Counted from the stretch's first letter, positions 1 through 10,110 are shown. The stretch is DNA of 64,000 nt from Rathayibacter rathayi (GCF_004011095.1 NZ_CP028129.1:1-64000), one strand, 5' to 3'. Numbers and translations are program-made. The notes: generated from the letters alone by a model not told the origin.

Positions 1-1
1 C

Positions 2-395
2 CCCATCGGCAGCCTGTCCGGAGGAGAGCAGCAGCGCGTTCGCGTCGGCCAGGCGCTCGCGGGCGATCCGGCGCTCCTGCTCTGCGACGAGCCACTGATC
101 GCGCTTGACCTCGCGCACCAGCGGGCGGTCAGCGAGCTGATCGACCGGCACCGCCGCGAGCGCAACCTCGGCGTCCTCTTCGTCACGCACGACGTGAATC
201 CGGTGCTCGGCATGGTGGACCGGGGCTCTACCTCGCGGGCGGCCGGTTCCGCATCGGCACGCCCGACGAGGTGCTGCGCTCGGAAGTGCTCAGCGAGCTC
301 TACGCCGCGCCGGTCGACGTGATCCGCGCGCGGGGCGCGTCATTGTGGTCGGCGCTCCCGACCATTCGCATGTGCACGAGGAGGCGCACTCGTGA
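2..395 (+). pseudogene. Metal (probably zinc) ABC transporter ATPase, 3' part, frameshifted
   Basis: This is the C-terminal half of an ABC ATPase; the gene begins before the window. The ABC signature LSGGEQQR, Walker B LLLCDEP and the switch histidine (VTHD) are readable in the first frame. The frame then slips at about 220 and again at about 335-345, each time as if one base were missing, and ends in a His-rich tail (DHSHVHEEAHS) at 393-395. The His-rich end, the overlapping ABC-3 type permease and the nearby Fur-type regulator suggest a ZnuC-like zinc importer. The shifts are either sequencing deletions or real decay. Confidence 0.75.
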
Positions 396-1200
396 CCGAT
401 GTCTGGTCGCAGATCGTCGACTTCTCGGATACGGGGCGCTACTCGCGCTGCTGATGAACTCGGTGATCGGCGGGGGGCGTGCTCGGAGTGGTCGGCGTCT
501 TCGTGATGTCCCGAGACATGGCGTCGCGGTGCACGGCATCAGCGAGCTCTCGTTCCGCGGGCGCCTCCGCGGGCGCTGCTGGGGGCGTGGTCGAGGGGTC
601 ATCGTCGGCTCGCTGATCGCGGCCGTCCTGATCGGCGTGCTCGGCTCGCGCGCCCGCGACCGCAACTCGATCATCGCCGTCATGATGCCGTTCGGTCTCG
701 GCCTCGGCATTCTCTGCCTGGCGCTGTACCCGGGCCGGAGCGCGAACAAGTTCGGCCTGCTTACCGGGCAGATCGTCGCGGTCGACGATCCGCAGCTCGG
801 TTGGCTGATCGGCATCTCGGCGGTGGTCCTCGTCGGGCTCGCGCTGATCTGGCGCCCGCTCACCTTCGCGAGCGTCGATGCCGATGTGGCGGCCGCCCGC
901 GGCATCCCGACGCGGCGCTCTCGATCACGTTCATGCTGCTCCTCGGCCTCGCGTCGCCGTTTCGGTGCAGATCGTCGGCTCGCTGCTGGTGCTGGCGATC
1001 CTGGTGACGCCCGCCGCCGCGGCCCTGCGCCTCTCCGCGTCGCCGTCGTGGTGCCGCTGCTGAGCGTGCTCTTCGCGGTGGGTGCGCTGGTGGCGGCATC
1101 CTGCTCGCGCTGGGCGGATCAATCCCGATCAGCCCCTACGTGACGACGATCTCGTTTGCGATCTATGCCGTCTGCCGGATCGTCGGGCGCAAGGGCGTGC
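392..1200 (+). pseudogene. ABC-3 family metal permease (ZnuB-like), multiple frameshifts
   Basis: The integral membrane subunit of the same importer starts at GTG 392, overlapping the ATPase stop by 4 bp. Hydrophobic segments typical of the family are found across several frames, for example GALLALLMNS, VIVGSLIAAVLIGVLG, MMPFGLGLGILCLALYPG and IVGSLLVLAILVTPAAAALR. At least five one-base slips (near 430, 525, 590, 915-955, 1040 and 1105) are needed to rebuild one protein. The 3' end is uncertain because the last open frame runs straight into the regulator. Known role of the family: zinc or manganese transport across the membrane. The metal here is inferred from the neighbouring regulator. Confidence 0.7.
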
Positions 1201-1268
1201 GTCGCTCCCGGGCCGTGGTGGGCGAGGGCGGTAGCGTGGCGCGGGTCGTGAGGAGTGGGGGTGGGCCC

Positions 1269-1668
1269 GTGGTCAAGCGCAATACGTGGCAGCGCGAGGC
1301 GGTGCGCGAGGCGCTCGGCGCCGCGAGGACTTCGTCAGCGCCCAGGGCCTGCATAGCGCGCTGCACGCTTCCGGCTCGCCGATCGGCTCGCGACCGTCTA
1401 CCGCGCCCTGTCCGATTTGGCCGTCGAGGGCGAGGCCGACTCGCTCCAGTCGCCCGAGGGTGCGAGCCTCTACCGCGCCTGCACTCCGGGCACGCACCAC
1501 CACCACCTGATCTGCCGCCGCTGCGGGCTGACGGTCGAGATCGCAGCCGATGAGGTCGAGACCTGGGCGCACTCGGTCGCCTCGCAGAACGGGTTCACGG
1601 ATGCGCGCCACGTCGTGGACGTGTTCGGACTCTGTGCGGCCTGCACGGCGGAACTCGCCGAGACCTGA
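1269..1668 (+). pseudogene. zur: Fur-family regulator, Zur-like, two frameshifts
   Basis: Three consecutive frames together encode a Fur-family repressor. GTG 1269 begins VVKRNTWQREAVREAL, the middle part FVSAQGLHSALHASG is in a second frame, and ATVYRALSDLAVEGE through to the stop at 1668 is in a third. The metal-binding THHHHLICRRCG motif and a second CxxC (FGLCAAC) are intact. Each shift looks like one missing base (near 1320 and 1386). Adjacency to the ABC importer supports a zinc-uptake repressor; Fur or Mur assignments cannot be excluded. As written, the DNA-binding half is not translated in frame with the metal site. Confidence 0.7.
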
Positions 1669-1693
1669 GGTGACGGCTCGCCGGACGAGCCGC

Positions 1694-2179
1694 TTAGGCG
1701 GGGAGGAACACGCCGATCGACCGGTCCTTCACGACGGAGCCGGCCGGCAGCACCCGCCCGCTCATCGCGAGGTAGACGCCGGGCGGCAGCAGCTGCACGG
1801 CGGCGACCGCGGTGCCGAGGTTGAACGCCGCATCGCTGTCGGCCATCCGCGCGGGCTGCATCGCGCCGGTGAGCACCACCACGCGGTCGCGGACCACGCC
1901 GAGCGCCTCGGCCGTCGCGGTCATCGTGTCGGTGCCGTGGGTGAGGATGATCCGGTCCTCCTCGGCCGCGAGGACGCGCTAGTGAATCAGCGCCCGGTCG
2001 GCCTCGTCGAGCTCGAGGCTGTCTTTGGCGAGGACCTCCTCGATGCGGAACTCGAGCGTGGTCAGCACCGGTGCGAGCAGGCGCGGCACCATCGGCGCGC
2101 CGATCTCGAGTTCGCCCGCGAGCGAGTACTCCTTGTCGACGGTGCCACCGGTGGTGAGGACGAGGATGCGGTCAGTCAC
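1694..2179 (-). pseudogene. Short asparaginase-domain protein with an in-frame TAG
   Basis: The protein opens with ILVLTTGGTVDKEYS, containing the TGGT threonine motif of L-asparaginase, and continues in the same frame to the second signature ILTHGTDTM. An amber codon at 1979-1981 interrupts it after ADRALIH. A single change (GAG to TAG on the coding strand) would explain it, since RVLAAEEDRI follows immediately in frame. The total of about 160 residues is half the classical enzyme and matches the single-domain asparaginase-like proteins of Microbacteriaceae. True asparaginase activity is doubtful for such a short form. Confidence 0.65.
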
Positions 2180-2275
2180 CCGATCAGACTAGGCGCCGCC
2201 TCCGACACTGGCACGTTCGTGCGCTCCCGCCGCGCCGTGTGTCGTCGACGGCCCGCATCCGGAACGATGGAGCGT

Positions 2276-2677
2276 ATGCGAACCTTTTCTTCGTCCCTGC
2301 TCCGTGCCGGCGCCAAGGTGCTCCTGGGCTCCATCCTGGTCTTCGCGGGGGTGAACCATCTCACCCGCAAGCGGCAGGAGTTCCAGGCGCAGGTGCCGGA
2401 GTGGGTGCCGCTGGACAAGGACGCGGTCGTGCTCGCCTCGGGCGTGGTCGAGATCGGGCTGGGCGCCGCGCTGGTGCTCGCGCGCCGCCGGGCGCCGCTG
2501 GTCGGAGCCGCGGCCGCCGCCTTCTTCACCGCGATCTTCCCCGGCAACATCTCGCAGTGGCGGACCCACACGAGCGCCTTCGGCCTCGACACTGACCGCA
2601 AGCGCGCCGTTCGCCTGGTGTTCCAGCCGCTGCTGGTGGTGTGGGCGCTGTGGTCCACGCGGCGTCCGCGGGGCTGA
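2276..2677 (+). CDS. DoxX-like membrane protein
   Basis: A membrane protein of about 133 residues with the DoxX-like pattern: an N-terminal helix (LLGSILVFAGVNHL), a conserved stretch ending VPEWVPL, two hydrophobic helices (VVEIGLGAALVLARR and VGAAAAAFFTAIFPGNI) and a last helix near the C-terminus (LLVVWALWST). The phrase FPGNISQW matches a second DoxX-like gene in this window (53460-53822, FPGNVQM). An alternative start lies at ATG 2267. The family is linked to membrane redox or thiol stress, but no substrate can be given. A palindromic element follows its stop. Confidence 0.75.
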   Translation: MRTFSSSLLRAGAKVLLGSILVFAGVNHLTRKRQEFQAQVPEWVPLDKDAVVLASGVVEIGLGAALVLARRRAPLVGAAAAAFFTAIFPGNISQWRTHTSAFGLDTDRKRAVRLVFQPLLVVWALWSTRRPRG

Positions 2678-2694
2678 TCCGCTGGGAGGACGAC

Positions 2695-2761
2695 GCAACG
2701 TCAGCTGAGAGTGCCTGTCATCCACGATGGTGGATGAGGAGGCCTCTCAGCTGACGTTGTG
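2695..2761. repeat. Palindromic element, family 1, copy 1
   Basis: About 66 bp with 16-bp outer arms, CAACGTCAGCTGAGAG (2696-2711) and its complement (2744-2759), plus an inner stem around TCATCCAC/GTGGATGA. It lies between two convergent genes. Copies 2 and 3 are at 34856-34923 and 53394-53458, in the opposite orientation. Confidence 0.9.
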
Positions 2762-2829
2762 CGCCGCCTCGGCCTGCAGCGGGTCGAGCAGCTCCTCGAT
2801 CCGGCGGCGGCCTGAGCGCTCGGCCCGGG

Positions 2830-4152
2830 TCAGGCGGCGGGACGAGCTTCCAGCGGTCGGCCAGAACCTGGAGGCCCTTGTCGAACGTGGCCGACCACGC
2901 CGTGACGTCGTGGGCGCTGCCGGGTATCTCGACGTAGGTGGCGTCCATCCCGGCCGCGACTGCCGCCGCGTGGAGGGTCTTCGCTCCGGGGAGGAAGGAG
3001 GCGTCGTTGGCGCCGACCCCGAAGATCGCGACAGTGCCGGTGTAGGGCGCGTTCTTCGCGAGGAGGCTGATGGGTGTCGCGGCCTTGTAAGCGGCCGCGT
3101 CGCCGCCGAAGCCCTGCGCGATGGTGGCGGCCTCGCTGCCGAGCGTCGGTGCGAGCTCGCCCGAGGCGTCGATGATGTTGCCGAACAGTGCCGGGAAGCC
3201 TGCGCCGAGCTGGATCGCGCAGGTTCCACCCTGCGAGAGACCGCCGATAGCCCAGTGCTGTGCGTCGCCGAGGACCGGGAGGTTGGCGCGGATCCACTTC
3301 GGGACGTCGACGGTGAGGTAGGTGGCCGACTTTCCCATCGGCGAGTCGATGCACATCGTGTTCGTGTTCGGATCGCCCAACTGGTCGGGTGAGACGACGA
3401 TCGGCGCGAGGCCGGCGTGCGCGGCGGCGTAGGCGTTGAGGGCCTGCTGGAGCTTCTCGGTCGAGAGCGGGTCGGAGGGGAGCCGGGCTGGCCCGAGAGC
3501 ATCACCATCACCGGCAGCAGCGGCGGGACCGCGGTGCGGGCCGCGGGCGGGAGGTAGACCACGGCGTCGCGGGCGGGGAATCCGGAGGCGGTGGCGGGGA
3601 TCGTGACGTTTGAGACCGAGCCCTCGGCGGGCATCCCGGGGGGTGCGATCCAGGTCGCCAGCTCGGCGTGCGGGCCGCTCGGGACGACGTCGGGGACGCC
3701 GGAGTCGGAGTAGGCGCTGATCCCGAGCGCGCTACGGACCGTCGGGTACTGGCCGAAGTCGATGTTGATGCTCATCGCGGCGGTCGCGACCACCAGCACC
3801 ACGACGCCGAGGGAGGCGAGCACGCCCCGGACGCGCCGACGGCGGACGGCGTGCACGAGCACGACCAGGGCGACGGCGATGCCGCCGACTCCGAGACCGA
3901 TCCAGAGGCGGGTGATCGGGGTGAAGTCGACGCCGAAGGGCCCTCGGATCCGCCGACGAGGGCGGCCAGGGCCATGCCGCCGAGAAGGCCCAGGAGCAGG
4001 GTCGCGACGGCGACCACGCCGCGGCGGGTGCGGCCGGAGCCTCGGGAGCGGATGTGGACCGTGAGCAGGAGCAGCAGTGCGGTGACGGCGAGCAGGTAGA
4101 CGGAGACGACGAGGACACCGGAGACGAGGCTCAGGTCGAGGAGAATGGTCAT
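2830..4152 (-). pseudogene. Membrane-anchored alpha/beta-hydrolase (esterase D-like), frameshifted
   Basis: The N-terminus carries several membrane helices: LVVSVYLLAVTALLLLL, then GVVAVATLLLGLLGGMALAAL, then after a frame change LWIGLGVGGIAVALVVLV and GVLASLGVVVLVVATAAM. An esterase-type alpha/beta-hydrolase domain follows, with nucleophile elbow GLSQGG, acid segment GVGANDASF and catalytic His in GSAHDVTAW. The coding sequence passes through frames that differ by one missing base each time (about 3955, 3490 and 2835). The last shift would place a stop right after KLVPPP, which I take as the natural end. The layout resembles mycolyltransferase or esterase proteins with a membrane anchor. The substrate is unknown. 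Confidence 0.65.
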
Positions 4153-4362
4153 GCGTCGATCCGGTCGGGGGTGCTCGGGCGGGCGTCAGTCTGGCCGCGC
4201 TCTCTGGGGGATGGCCGTGAGTGGCGAGAGCGGTTCTCCTCCCCAGGCGGGGATCTTCCGAGTTCTCCACCGATACCGCGCAACCCCGCGCGCCGCGGCG
4301 GCGCTCGCGCTTAGCGTGAGGACTCCCGACGCATCCCGCGCCCTCACGAAGGAGCCCGCACC

Positions 4363-4428
4363 ATGACACAGCACCCCCGCACCGAGTCCCCTGCTCGCGA
4401 GGCTCACGTCCGCGAGGCCCGCGAATGA
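4363..4428 (+). CDS. 21-residue ORF coupled to the SDR gene
   Basis: ATG 4363 follows a good AAGGAG site (4349-4354) at normal spacing and encodes a 21-residue hydrophilic peptide beginning MTQHPRTESP. Its TGA overlaps the ATG of the next gene (ATGA, 4425-4428). The strong ribosome site and the overlap suggest it is translated and feeds ribosomes to the SDR gene. The peptide resembles nothing I know and may be only a coupling leader. Confidence 0.45.
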   Translation: MTQHPRTESPAREAHVREARE

Positions 4429-5422
4429 GCCGCGGAGTCGCCGTCGTCACCGGGGCACAGCCGGGTTGGGGCGCGCGACGGTCCGGGAGCTGGCCTCCCG
4501 CGGCTGGGACGTGGCGGTGCTGGCGCGCGGAGAGGACGGACTTTCGGCCACGGTCGCCGAGATCGAGCAGAAGGGCTCGCGCGGGCTGGGCATCCCGACG
4601 GACGTGGCCGACCGCGAGGCCGTCGAGTCCGCTGCCGACCGGGTCGAGGCCGAACTCGGTCCCATCGAGCTGTGGGTCAACGACGCGATGGTCGGCGTGT
4701 TCGGCGAGTTCCTCTCGACCGAGCCGGCCGACTTCGAGCGCGCGGTGGGCGTGAACTTCTTCGGCTTCGTCAACGGCACGCGCGCGGCGCTCTCACGGAT
4801 GACTCCGCGCGACCGCGGGCACGTCATCCAGGTGGGCTCCGCGCTCGCGCACCGGGGCATCCCGTTGCAGGCGGCGTACTGCGCCTCGAAATTTGGCGCG
4901 CGCGGCTTCACCGAGGCCGTCACCGCCGAGCTGCTGCACGCCCGGAGCCGCGTGCGGCTGTCCGAGGTCGACATGCCGGCGCTCAATACCATCCAGTTCA
5001 CCTGGGTGAAGTCGCAGCTGCCGCACCACCCGCAGCCGGTGCCGCCGATCTACGAGCCGGAGGTGGGCGCGATCGCGATCGCCGACGTGGCCGATAGGCC
5101 GCGCCGCCGCACCTGGGTGGGTGAGCCGACCGCAGGGACGATCCTCGGCGACCGCTTTGCCGGCCGCTTCATGGACTGGTACCTCGCCCGCAGTGCGTTC
5201 GACGGCCAGCAGGCGCCGGACACGACCGAGCCGATGCTGCCGAACAATGTCTACGAGCCGGTCGCCGGCGATCACGGCGCGCGCGGCCTCTTCAGCGATC
5301 GCGCGCACACGATGACCCCGCAGATCTGGATGATCCGCCACCGAGCCCTCAGCTACGCAGGGGCCGCCGCGGCCGTCGCCGCCGGAGCCGTGGGTGTTCT
5401 CTCCACCCTGCGGAGGAGGTGA
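4425..5422 (+). pseudogene. Short-chain dehydrogenase with C-terminal membrane anchor, one frameshift
   Basis: The first frame gives MSRGVAVVTGA. The frame then slips by one missing base near 4455-4465, inside the nucleotide-binding TGxxxGxG motif, and continues as GRATVRELASRGWDVAVLAR. NAG-equivalent VNDAM, the catalytic Ser in VGSALAHRG and the YxxxK motif (YCASK) are present. The enzyme is about 330 residues, longer than a simple SDR, with a C-terminal extension ending in a hydrophobic helix ([19 protein letters not shown]). It overlaps the FAD oxidoreductase gene downstream. As written the protein would be truncated; one restored base gives a complete enzyme. The substrate is unknown. Confidence 0.75.
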
Positions 5423-5424
5423 CC

Positions 5425-6882
5425 GTGGTCGACGCCGTCGTCGTCGGAGCGGGACCGAATGGCCTCGCCGCCGCGGTCACGCTCGCGCGGGCTGGGTTCT
5501 CCGTTACGGTCCTCGAGCGCAACGAGACGATCGGCGGGGGCGCGCGCACGGCCGAGCTGACGCTGCCCGGATTCCACCACGACGTCTGCTCGGCGGTGCA
5601 CCCGATGGCGCTCGCGTCCGGATTCTTCCGCGCCTTCGGGCTCGACCGGCGCATCGAGCTGGTCGTCCCCGAGATCTCTTACGCACATCCGCTCGACGCG
5701 GGTCGCGCGGGCATCGCCTACCGCGACCTCGACCGCACGGCCGAGGCGCTGGGCCGCGACGGAGCAGCGTGGCGGGGGCTGATGGGTCCGCTCGCGGAGC
5801 GGGCCGACCGCGTGGCGGGCTTCACGAACGACACGCTGCTGCGGATCCCGACCGACCCGAGCGTGCTGATCCGTTTCGGACTGCGGGTGCTCGAGCAGGG
5901 CACCCCCGGGTGGAACCTGCGTTTTCGGGAGGACGTCGCCCCGGCGATGTTCTCCGGGGTCGCGGCGCACTCGATCCGCCCGATGCCCAGCCCATCGACC
6001 GCCGCCGCGGCCCTGGCGCTCGGCGCCTACGCGCACGCGCGCGGCTGGCCTGTTCCGATCGGCGGGAGCCAGTCGATCGTCGACGCGCTCGCCGACGACC
6101 TGCGAGCGCACGGGGGCACCATCGAGACCGGCGTCGAGGTGACCTCGCTCGCGCAGCTGCCCCGGGCCCGCGCCGTGCTCGTCGACGGCACGCCGACGGC
6201 GCTGCTCGCGATGGCGGGAGAGCGGCTGCCCGCCGCCTACGCCGCCGCCCTGCAGCGCTTCCGCTACGGCAACGGCGTGGCCAAGGTCGACTTTGCCCTC
6301 GATGGCCCCGTGCCGTGGACGAACCCCGAGCTCGCCCACGCGGGCACGCTGCACGTCGGCGGGAGCCGCGCCGAGATCGCGGCCGCCGAACGTGACGTGA
6401 AGCGTGGTCGGCACAGCCGGAGCCCCTACGTTCTGGTCGCCCAACCCTCGATCGCCGACCCGACCCGAGCGCCCGAGGGCCGGCACGTCCTGTGGACGTA
6501 CACGCACGTCCCGCGGTACTCGCCGGCCGATCAGCAGGAGGCGATCACCGCCCAGATCGAGCGCTTCGCCCCCGGGTTCCGCGATCGGGTGCTCGCCGCC
6601 TCCTCGATGACCGCCCGTGACATGCAGGCCTACAACCCCAACTACCTGGGCGGAGACATCGCCGCCGGAGCCGCGAGCGTGGCGCAGCTGCTCTCCCGGC
6701 CGGTCCCCACGACCGACCCGTGGCGGACGCCGGCGAAGGGGCTGTACCTCTGCTCGTCGTCCACCCCGCCCGGACCGGGCGTGCACGGCATGGCCGGTTG
6801 GCATGCTGCGCGCAGTGCGCTGCGGCACGAGTTCGGGGTGCGCGAGTCGCCCGATCTCTCACCCGAGGCGCGCCCGGTCTGA
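5425..6882 (+). CDS. FAD-dependent oxidoreductase of the phytoene desaturase (CrtI-like) type
   Basis: About 486 residues. The N-terminal Rossmann motif [19 protein letters not shown] is followed by a Glu at the end of beta-2 (VLERN) and by GGGARTAEL, typical of phytoene-dehydrogenase-like FAD proteins. The C-terminal FAD motif is [23 protein letters not shown] 5425 is chosen because GGAGG (5412-5416) is well spaced for it; GTG 5419 is possible and overlaps the SDR stop. Carotenoid genes are absent here, so a carotenoid role is not supported. Pairing with the SDR suggests an oxidation step on a shared lipid-like substrate (inference). Confidence 0.8.
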   Translation: MVDAVVVGAGPNGLAAAVTLARAGFSVTVLERNETIGGGARTAELTLPGFHHDVCSAVHPMALASGFFRAFGLDRRIELVVPEISYAHPLDAGRAGIAYRDLDRTAEALGRDGAAWRGLMGPLAERADRVAGFTNDTLLRIPTDPSVLIRFGLRVLEQGTPGWNLRFREDVAPAMFSGVAAHSIRPMPSPSTAAAALALGAYAHARGWPVPIGGSQSIVDALADDLRAHGGTIETGVEVTSLAQLPRARAVLVDGTPTALLAMAGERLPAAYAAALQRFRYGNGVAKVDFALDGPVPWTNPELAHAGTLHVGGSRAEIAAAERDVKRGRHSRSPYVLVAQPSIADPTRAPEGRHVLWTYTHVPRYSPADQQEAITAQIERFAPGFRDRVLAASSMTARDMQAYNPNYLGGDIAAGAASVAQLLSRPVPTTDPWRTPAKGLYLCSSSTPPGPGVHGMAGWHAARSALRHEFGVRESPDLSPEARPV

Positions 6883-6894
6883 TGCGCCATCACG

Positions 6895-6960
6895 TCGAGG
6901 CCGCTGCGATTCGAGGCCGCTGCACGTCGAGGCCGCTCGGATCCGAGGCCGCTGCGATCC
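6895..6960. repeat. Tandem repeat, 16-17 bp x 4
   Basis: Four imperfect copies of TCGAGGCCGCTGCGAT start 12 bp after the stop codon of the FAD oxidoreductase. Confidence 0.85.
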
Positions 6961-7035
6961 ACGGCACCCGTCGCCGTCGCCGGCCTGCCAGGCTGGAAGC
7001 GGCCACAGCCTTACCACCCCACGAAGGAGTCCGCG

Positions 7036-7572
7036 ATGTCCCGCACTACCCGCGTCGTCCACTGCCCGCCCGAGTCCGTGTTCGCGGTGCTCGCCTCCGG
7101 CTGGCTGTTCCCGAGCTGGGTCGTCGGCGCCTCCCGGATGCGGAAGGTCGACGCCGACTTCCCGCACGTCGGCTCGCGCCTGCACCACTCCTTCGGTCTG
7201 TGGCCGCTCGTGATCGACGACCGCACGACGGTGCTCGAGTGGGACCCGCCGCGACGGATGGTCATCCAGGCCGCCGGCTGGCCGCTCGGCGAGGCCCGCG
7301 TTCGCATCGAGGTCGAGCCGCACGCGCGCGGCGCGAAGGTGCGGATGCACGAGGCGCCCGTGAAGGGGCCGGGCACGCTCCTCCCGAAGCCGCTGATGCA
7401 TGCGGGCCTGTGGCTCCGCAACCGCGAGGCGGTGCGCCGGCTCGCGCACATGGCCGAGGCGGGAGCCGCCGGGCGCACGCTGGCCCCGCGTCGCTCCCCT
7501 CGCCGGCAGACCGCGAAGGGATCGACCGCCACCAGCACGTCTGGGCGCGGCTCACCGGGGCGATCGGGTTGA
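7036..7572 (+). CDS. SRPBCC-family protein
   Basis: ATG 7036 follows GAAGGAG (7023-7029). The protein begins MSRTTRVVHCPPESVFAVLA and has the SRPBCC pattern of short strands and helices (GWLFPSWVVGASRM, TTVLEWDPPRRM) up to about residue 145. The family binds hydrophobic ligands. The last 35 residues are low-complexity and look out of frame. One missing base near 7480 would carry translation into a frame ending at 7634, with a plausible membrane helix (LTGAIGLIAVGTLVLRG). The real protein may therefore be about 200 residues with a C-terminal anchor. Confidence 0.65.
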   Translation: MSRTTRVVHCPPESVFAVLASGWLFPSWVVGASRMRKVDADFPHVGSRLHHSFGLWPLVIDDRTTVLEWDPPRRMVIQAAGWPLGEARVRIEVEPHARGAKVRMHEAPVKGPGTLLPKPLMHAGLWLRNREAVRRLAHMAEAGAAGRTLAPRRSPRRQTAKGSTATSTSGRGSPGRSG

Positions 7573-7640
7573 TCGCGGTCGGGACGCTCGTGCTGCGCGG
7601 AGTGCTCGCGGCGGTGCGGCGCGCCCGTCGCTGACAGCGG

Positions 7641-7958
7641 TCAGACGATCCGCTCGACTAGCCGTACGTGCTGGACCGCGACGCGCTGGGGCTCGCCGGC
7701 GAAGGCGGCGTCGCGCTCGGGGGACGACAGGTAGGCCCGCTCGACCTCGGCGAACGCGTCGGCGTCGCCGGCCGTGCTCACGGCCCAGACGAACTCGTTC
7801 ACCTCGCGGTCGGCGTAGGCGAACTCGATCCGGAAGCCGTGGGCCTCGCGCGCCGGCACGATCCGCGTGGGGAACCAGGCGAGGAAGTCGTCGAGCACCC
7901 CGTCCATCAGCTCGTAGCGTCGGAGTTGGATCGTCCTGGTCTCGCCTGCATCGCTCAT
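7641..7958 (-). CDS. NIPSNAP-like protein
   Basis: A 105-residue protein starting MSDAGETRTIQLRRYEL with the dimeric ferredoxin-like fold pattern of NIPSNAP proteins (RRYEL, WFPTRIVPAREAHGF, FVWAV). The ATG overlaps the stop of the upstream Ppx/GppA gene by 4 bp, so both are read from one transcript. No catalytic function is known for bacterial members. Confidence 0.7.
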   Translation of the reverse strand: MSDAGETRTIQLRRYELMDGVLDDFLAWFPTRIVPAREAHGFRIEFAYADREVNEFVWAVSTAGDADAFAEVERAYLSSPERDAAFAGEPQRVAVQHVRLVERIV

Positions 7959-8515
7959 GCTCCGACGCTACCGGTCGGCGGCCGCTGCGTCGGCGCGCTG
8001 TGCTCGCCGCCGACGCTCGCGCGGACGCCGGCCGCAAGCACGTCCTCGCGATCCGCGCGGAGCCAGGACAGGGCCGCCGTCTCGGCGGGGGAGAGTGCGG
8101 CGAGTTCGTCGCAGGCGGCGACGCCGACGACGCTCCGCGCCGCCGAGGACCAGCTCGGTGGAGCCGCCGCCGAGGACGAGCACGGGGCGGGCCGACTCGA
8201 CGGCCGAGACTGCCCCGCGGAACGAGAGCCGCGCCTCCTCCTCGCCGCGCCTCCTCCTCGCCGGTGATCATCTCGGGGGCGACCCCGAGGATCCGCTCGA
8301 CGGCGGCGAGGAAGTCCTCGCGATCGGCGGCGTCGCGGGTGGCCGACGCGGCGACGAAGCGGACGTGCTCGGCACCGGCCTCCGCCGCGGCCGAGCCGGA
8401 TGAGTTCGGTGCGGCGGTGCACCTCGCGCAGCCGGCCGCCCCCAACATCGGCGATCAGCAGGCGGAGGGAGTTGGTGCCGCAGTCGAACGCCGCTACGCG
8501 CCTGGGGGAAAACAT
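7955..8515 (-). pseudogene. Ppx/GppA phosphatase remnant, frameshifted and internally shortened
   Basis: The start at 8515 gives FSPRRVAAFDCGTNSLRLLI, the actin-like phosphate-1 motif of exopolyphosphatase/guanosine pentaphosphatase proteins. Later parts are in other frames: HVRFVAASATRDAADRE, GVAPEMITGEEEAR, and the phosphate-2 loop VLGGGSTELVLGG. The stretch between ELIRLG and AEAGAEHVRF is some 30 residues shorter than in the family. The C-terminal half is almost absent, with about 187 codons against roughly 310. This needs both frame slips and deletions, so it is unlikely to be only sequencing error. Confidence 0.75.
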
Positions 8516-8586
8516 CCGCTCATTCTGCCCGCGCGGCCGGGCCGGGAGGCGGGCGATAGCCTGGGGGCGAGAGCAAGGAGCCGCCC

Positions 8587-10110
8587 GTGCATGAACACCA
8601 CGTCCGCGTCCACCGCAGCGAAGAAGAGCTTCCCCGAAGCGGGCAGCTCGCCCACGCGCTCGCCGAGGTCGCCGCCGATCCGGTCGAGATCGACGCCGAG
8701 GTCGCGGAGATGGTGGTCAACCGCGTCATCGACAACGCCGCCGTCGCCACCGCGTCGCTCCTGCGCCGCCCCGTCGTCGCCGCCCGCGCGCAGGCGCTCG
8801 CGCACCCCGCCTCCATCGGCGGGCAGGGCTCGGTCGTCCTCGGCGTCGATCCGGCCCGCCGCGTCTCGCCGGAGTGGGCGGCCTGGGCCAACGGGGTTGC
8901 CGTGCGCGAGCTCGACTACCACGACACCTTCCTCGCGGCCGAGTACTCGCATCCGGGCGACAACATCCCTCCGCTGATCGCCGTCGCCCAGCACGCCGCC
9001 GTCGGCGGAGCACAGCTCGTGCGCGGCATCGTTACGGGCTATGAGGTCCAGGTCGACCTCGTCCGCGCGATCAGCCTGCACCGGCACAAGATTGATCACG
9101 TCGCGCACCTGGGCCCCTCGGTGGCCGCCGGGATCGGCACGCTGCTCGGCCTCGATGTCGCAACGACGGAGCAGGCGATCGCGCAGGCGCTGCACACCAC
9201 GACCGCCACCCGGCAGTCGCGCAAGGGCGAGATCTCGAGCTGGAAGGCATACGCGCCGGCCTTCGCCGGGAAGATGGCGATCGAGGCGGTCGACCGGGCG
9301 ATGCGCGGCGAGACCAGCCCCTCGCCGATCTACGAGGGCGAGGACGGCGTGATCGCCTGGCTGCTCGACGGCGCCGAGGCGACCTACGATGTGCCGCTGC
9401 CCGATCGCGGCGAGGTCAAGCGCGCGATCCTCGACACGTACACGAAGGAGCACTCGGCCGAGTACCAGGCGCAGGCGCTGATCGACCTCGCCCGCCGCCT
9501 GCACCGCACGCACCCCGAGGCCGCCGATCCGGAGCGCGTGGAGCGGATCGTCTTGCACACCTCGCAGCACACCCACGTCGTGATCGGCTCGGGTGCGAAC
9601 GACCCGCAGAAGTATGACCCGAGCGCCTCGCGCGAGACGCTGGACCACTCCGTGCCGTACATCTTCACGGTGGCGCTGCAGGACGGCGCCTGGCACCACA
9701 CGCACAGCTACGCCCCCGAGCGCGCCGCCCGCGCCGACACGATCGCGCTGTGGCACCGGGTGAGCACTCAGGAGGACGCGGAGTGGACGCGCCGCTACCA
9801 CTCCACCGACCCGGGCGAGAAGGCGTTCGGCGCGCGCGTCGAGATCCTGATGACCAACGGCACGACGATCGTCGACGAGATCGCGGTGGCGGACGCGCAT
9901 CCGCTCGGGGCGCATCCGTTCAGCCGTGAGCAGTACGTCGCGAAGTTCCGCACGCTCGCGGCCGATGTGCTCGAGGAGCCCGAGATCGAGCGGTTCCTCG
10001 ATCTGGCTCAGCGCCTGCCCGAGCTGACCCCGGAGGAGGTTGGCCGCCTCAGCGTGATCGCGGCGCCCGGCGTCCTCGCTTCCGTCGAGCCTCCGCGCGG
10101 CCTGTTCTGA
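8587..10110 (+). CDS. prpD: MmgE/PrpD family protein, probable 2-methylcitrate dehydratase
   Basis: 507 residues from GTG 8587, preceded by AAGGAG (8576-8581). The sequence fits PrpD along its full length: early helical region ([15 protein letters not shown]), conserved [43 protein letters not shown], and [15 protein letters not shown]. PrpD dehydrates 2-methylcitrate in the methylcitrate cycle of propionate breakdown. The partners prpB and prpC are not in the window, so the pathway assignment rests on the sequence alone; other MmgE/PrpD dehydratases are possible. Confidence 0.8.
   Translation: MHEHHVRVHRSEEELPRSGQLAHALAEVAADPVEIDAEVAEMVVNRVIDNAAVATASLLRRPVVAARAQALAHPASIGGQGSVVLGVDPARRVSPEWAAWANGVAVRELDYHDTFLAAEYSHPGDNIPPLIAVAQHAAVGGAQLVRGIVTGYEVQVDLVRAISLHRHKIDHVAHLGPSVAAGIGTLLGLDVATTEQAIAQALHTTTATRQSRKGEISSWKAYAPAFAGKMAIEAVDRAMRGETSPSPIYEGEDGVIAWLLDGAEATYDVPLPDRGEVKRAILDTYTKEHSAEYQAQALIDLARRLHRTHPEAADPERVERIVLHTSQHTHVVIGSGANDPQKYDPSASRETLDHSVPYIFTVALQDGAWHHTHSYAPERAARADTIALWHRVSTQEDAEWTRRYHSTDPGEKAFGARVEILMTNGTTIVDEIAVADAHPLGAHPFSREQYVAKFRTLAADVLEEPEIERFLDLAQRLPELTPEEVGRLSVIAAPGVLASVEPPRGLF

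Noticed and set aside
8494-9915. 473-codon open frame antisense to prpD
   Set aside because: Shadow of a full-length conserved gene; composition typical of antisense high-GC frames.
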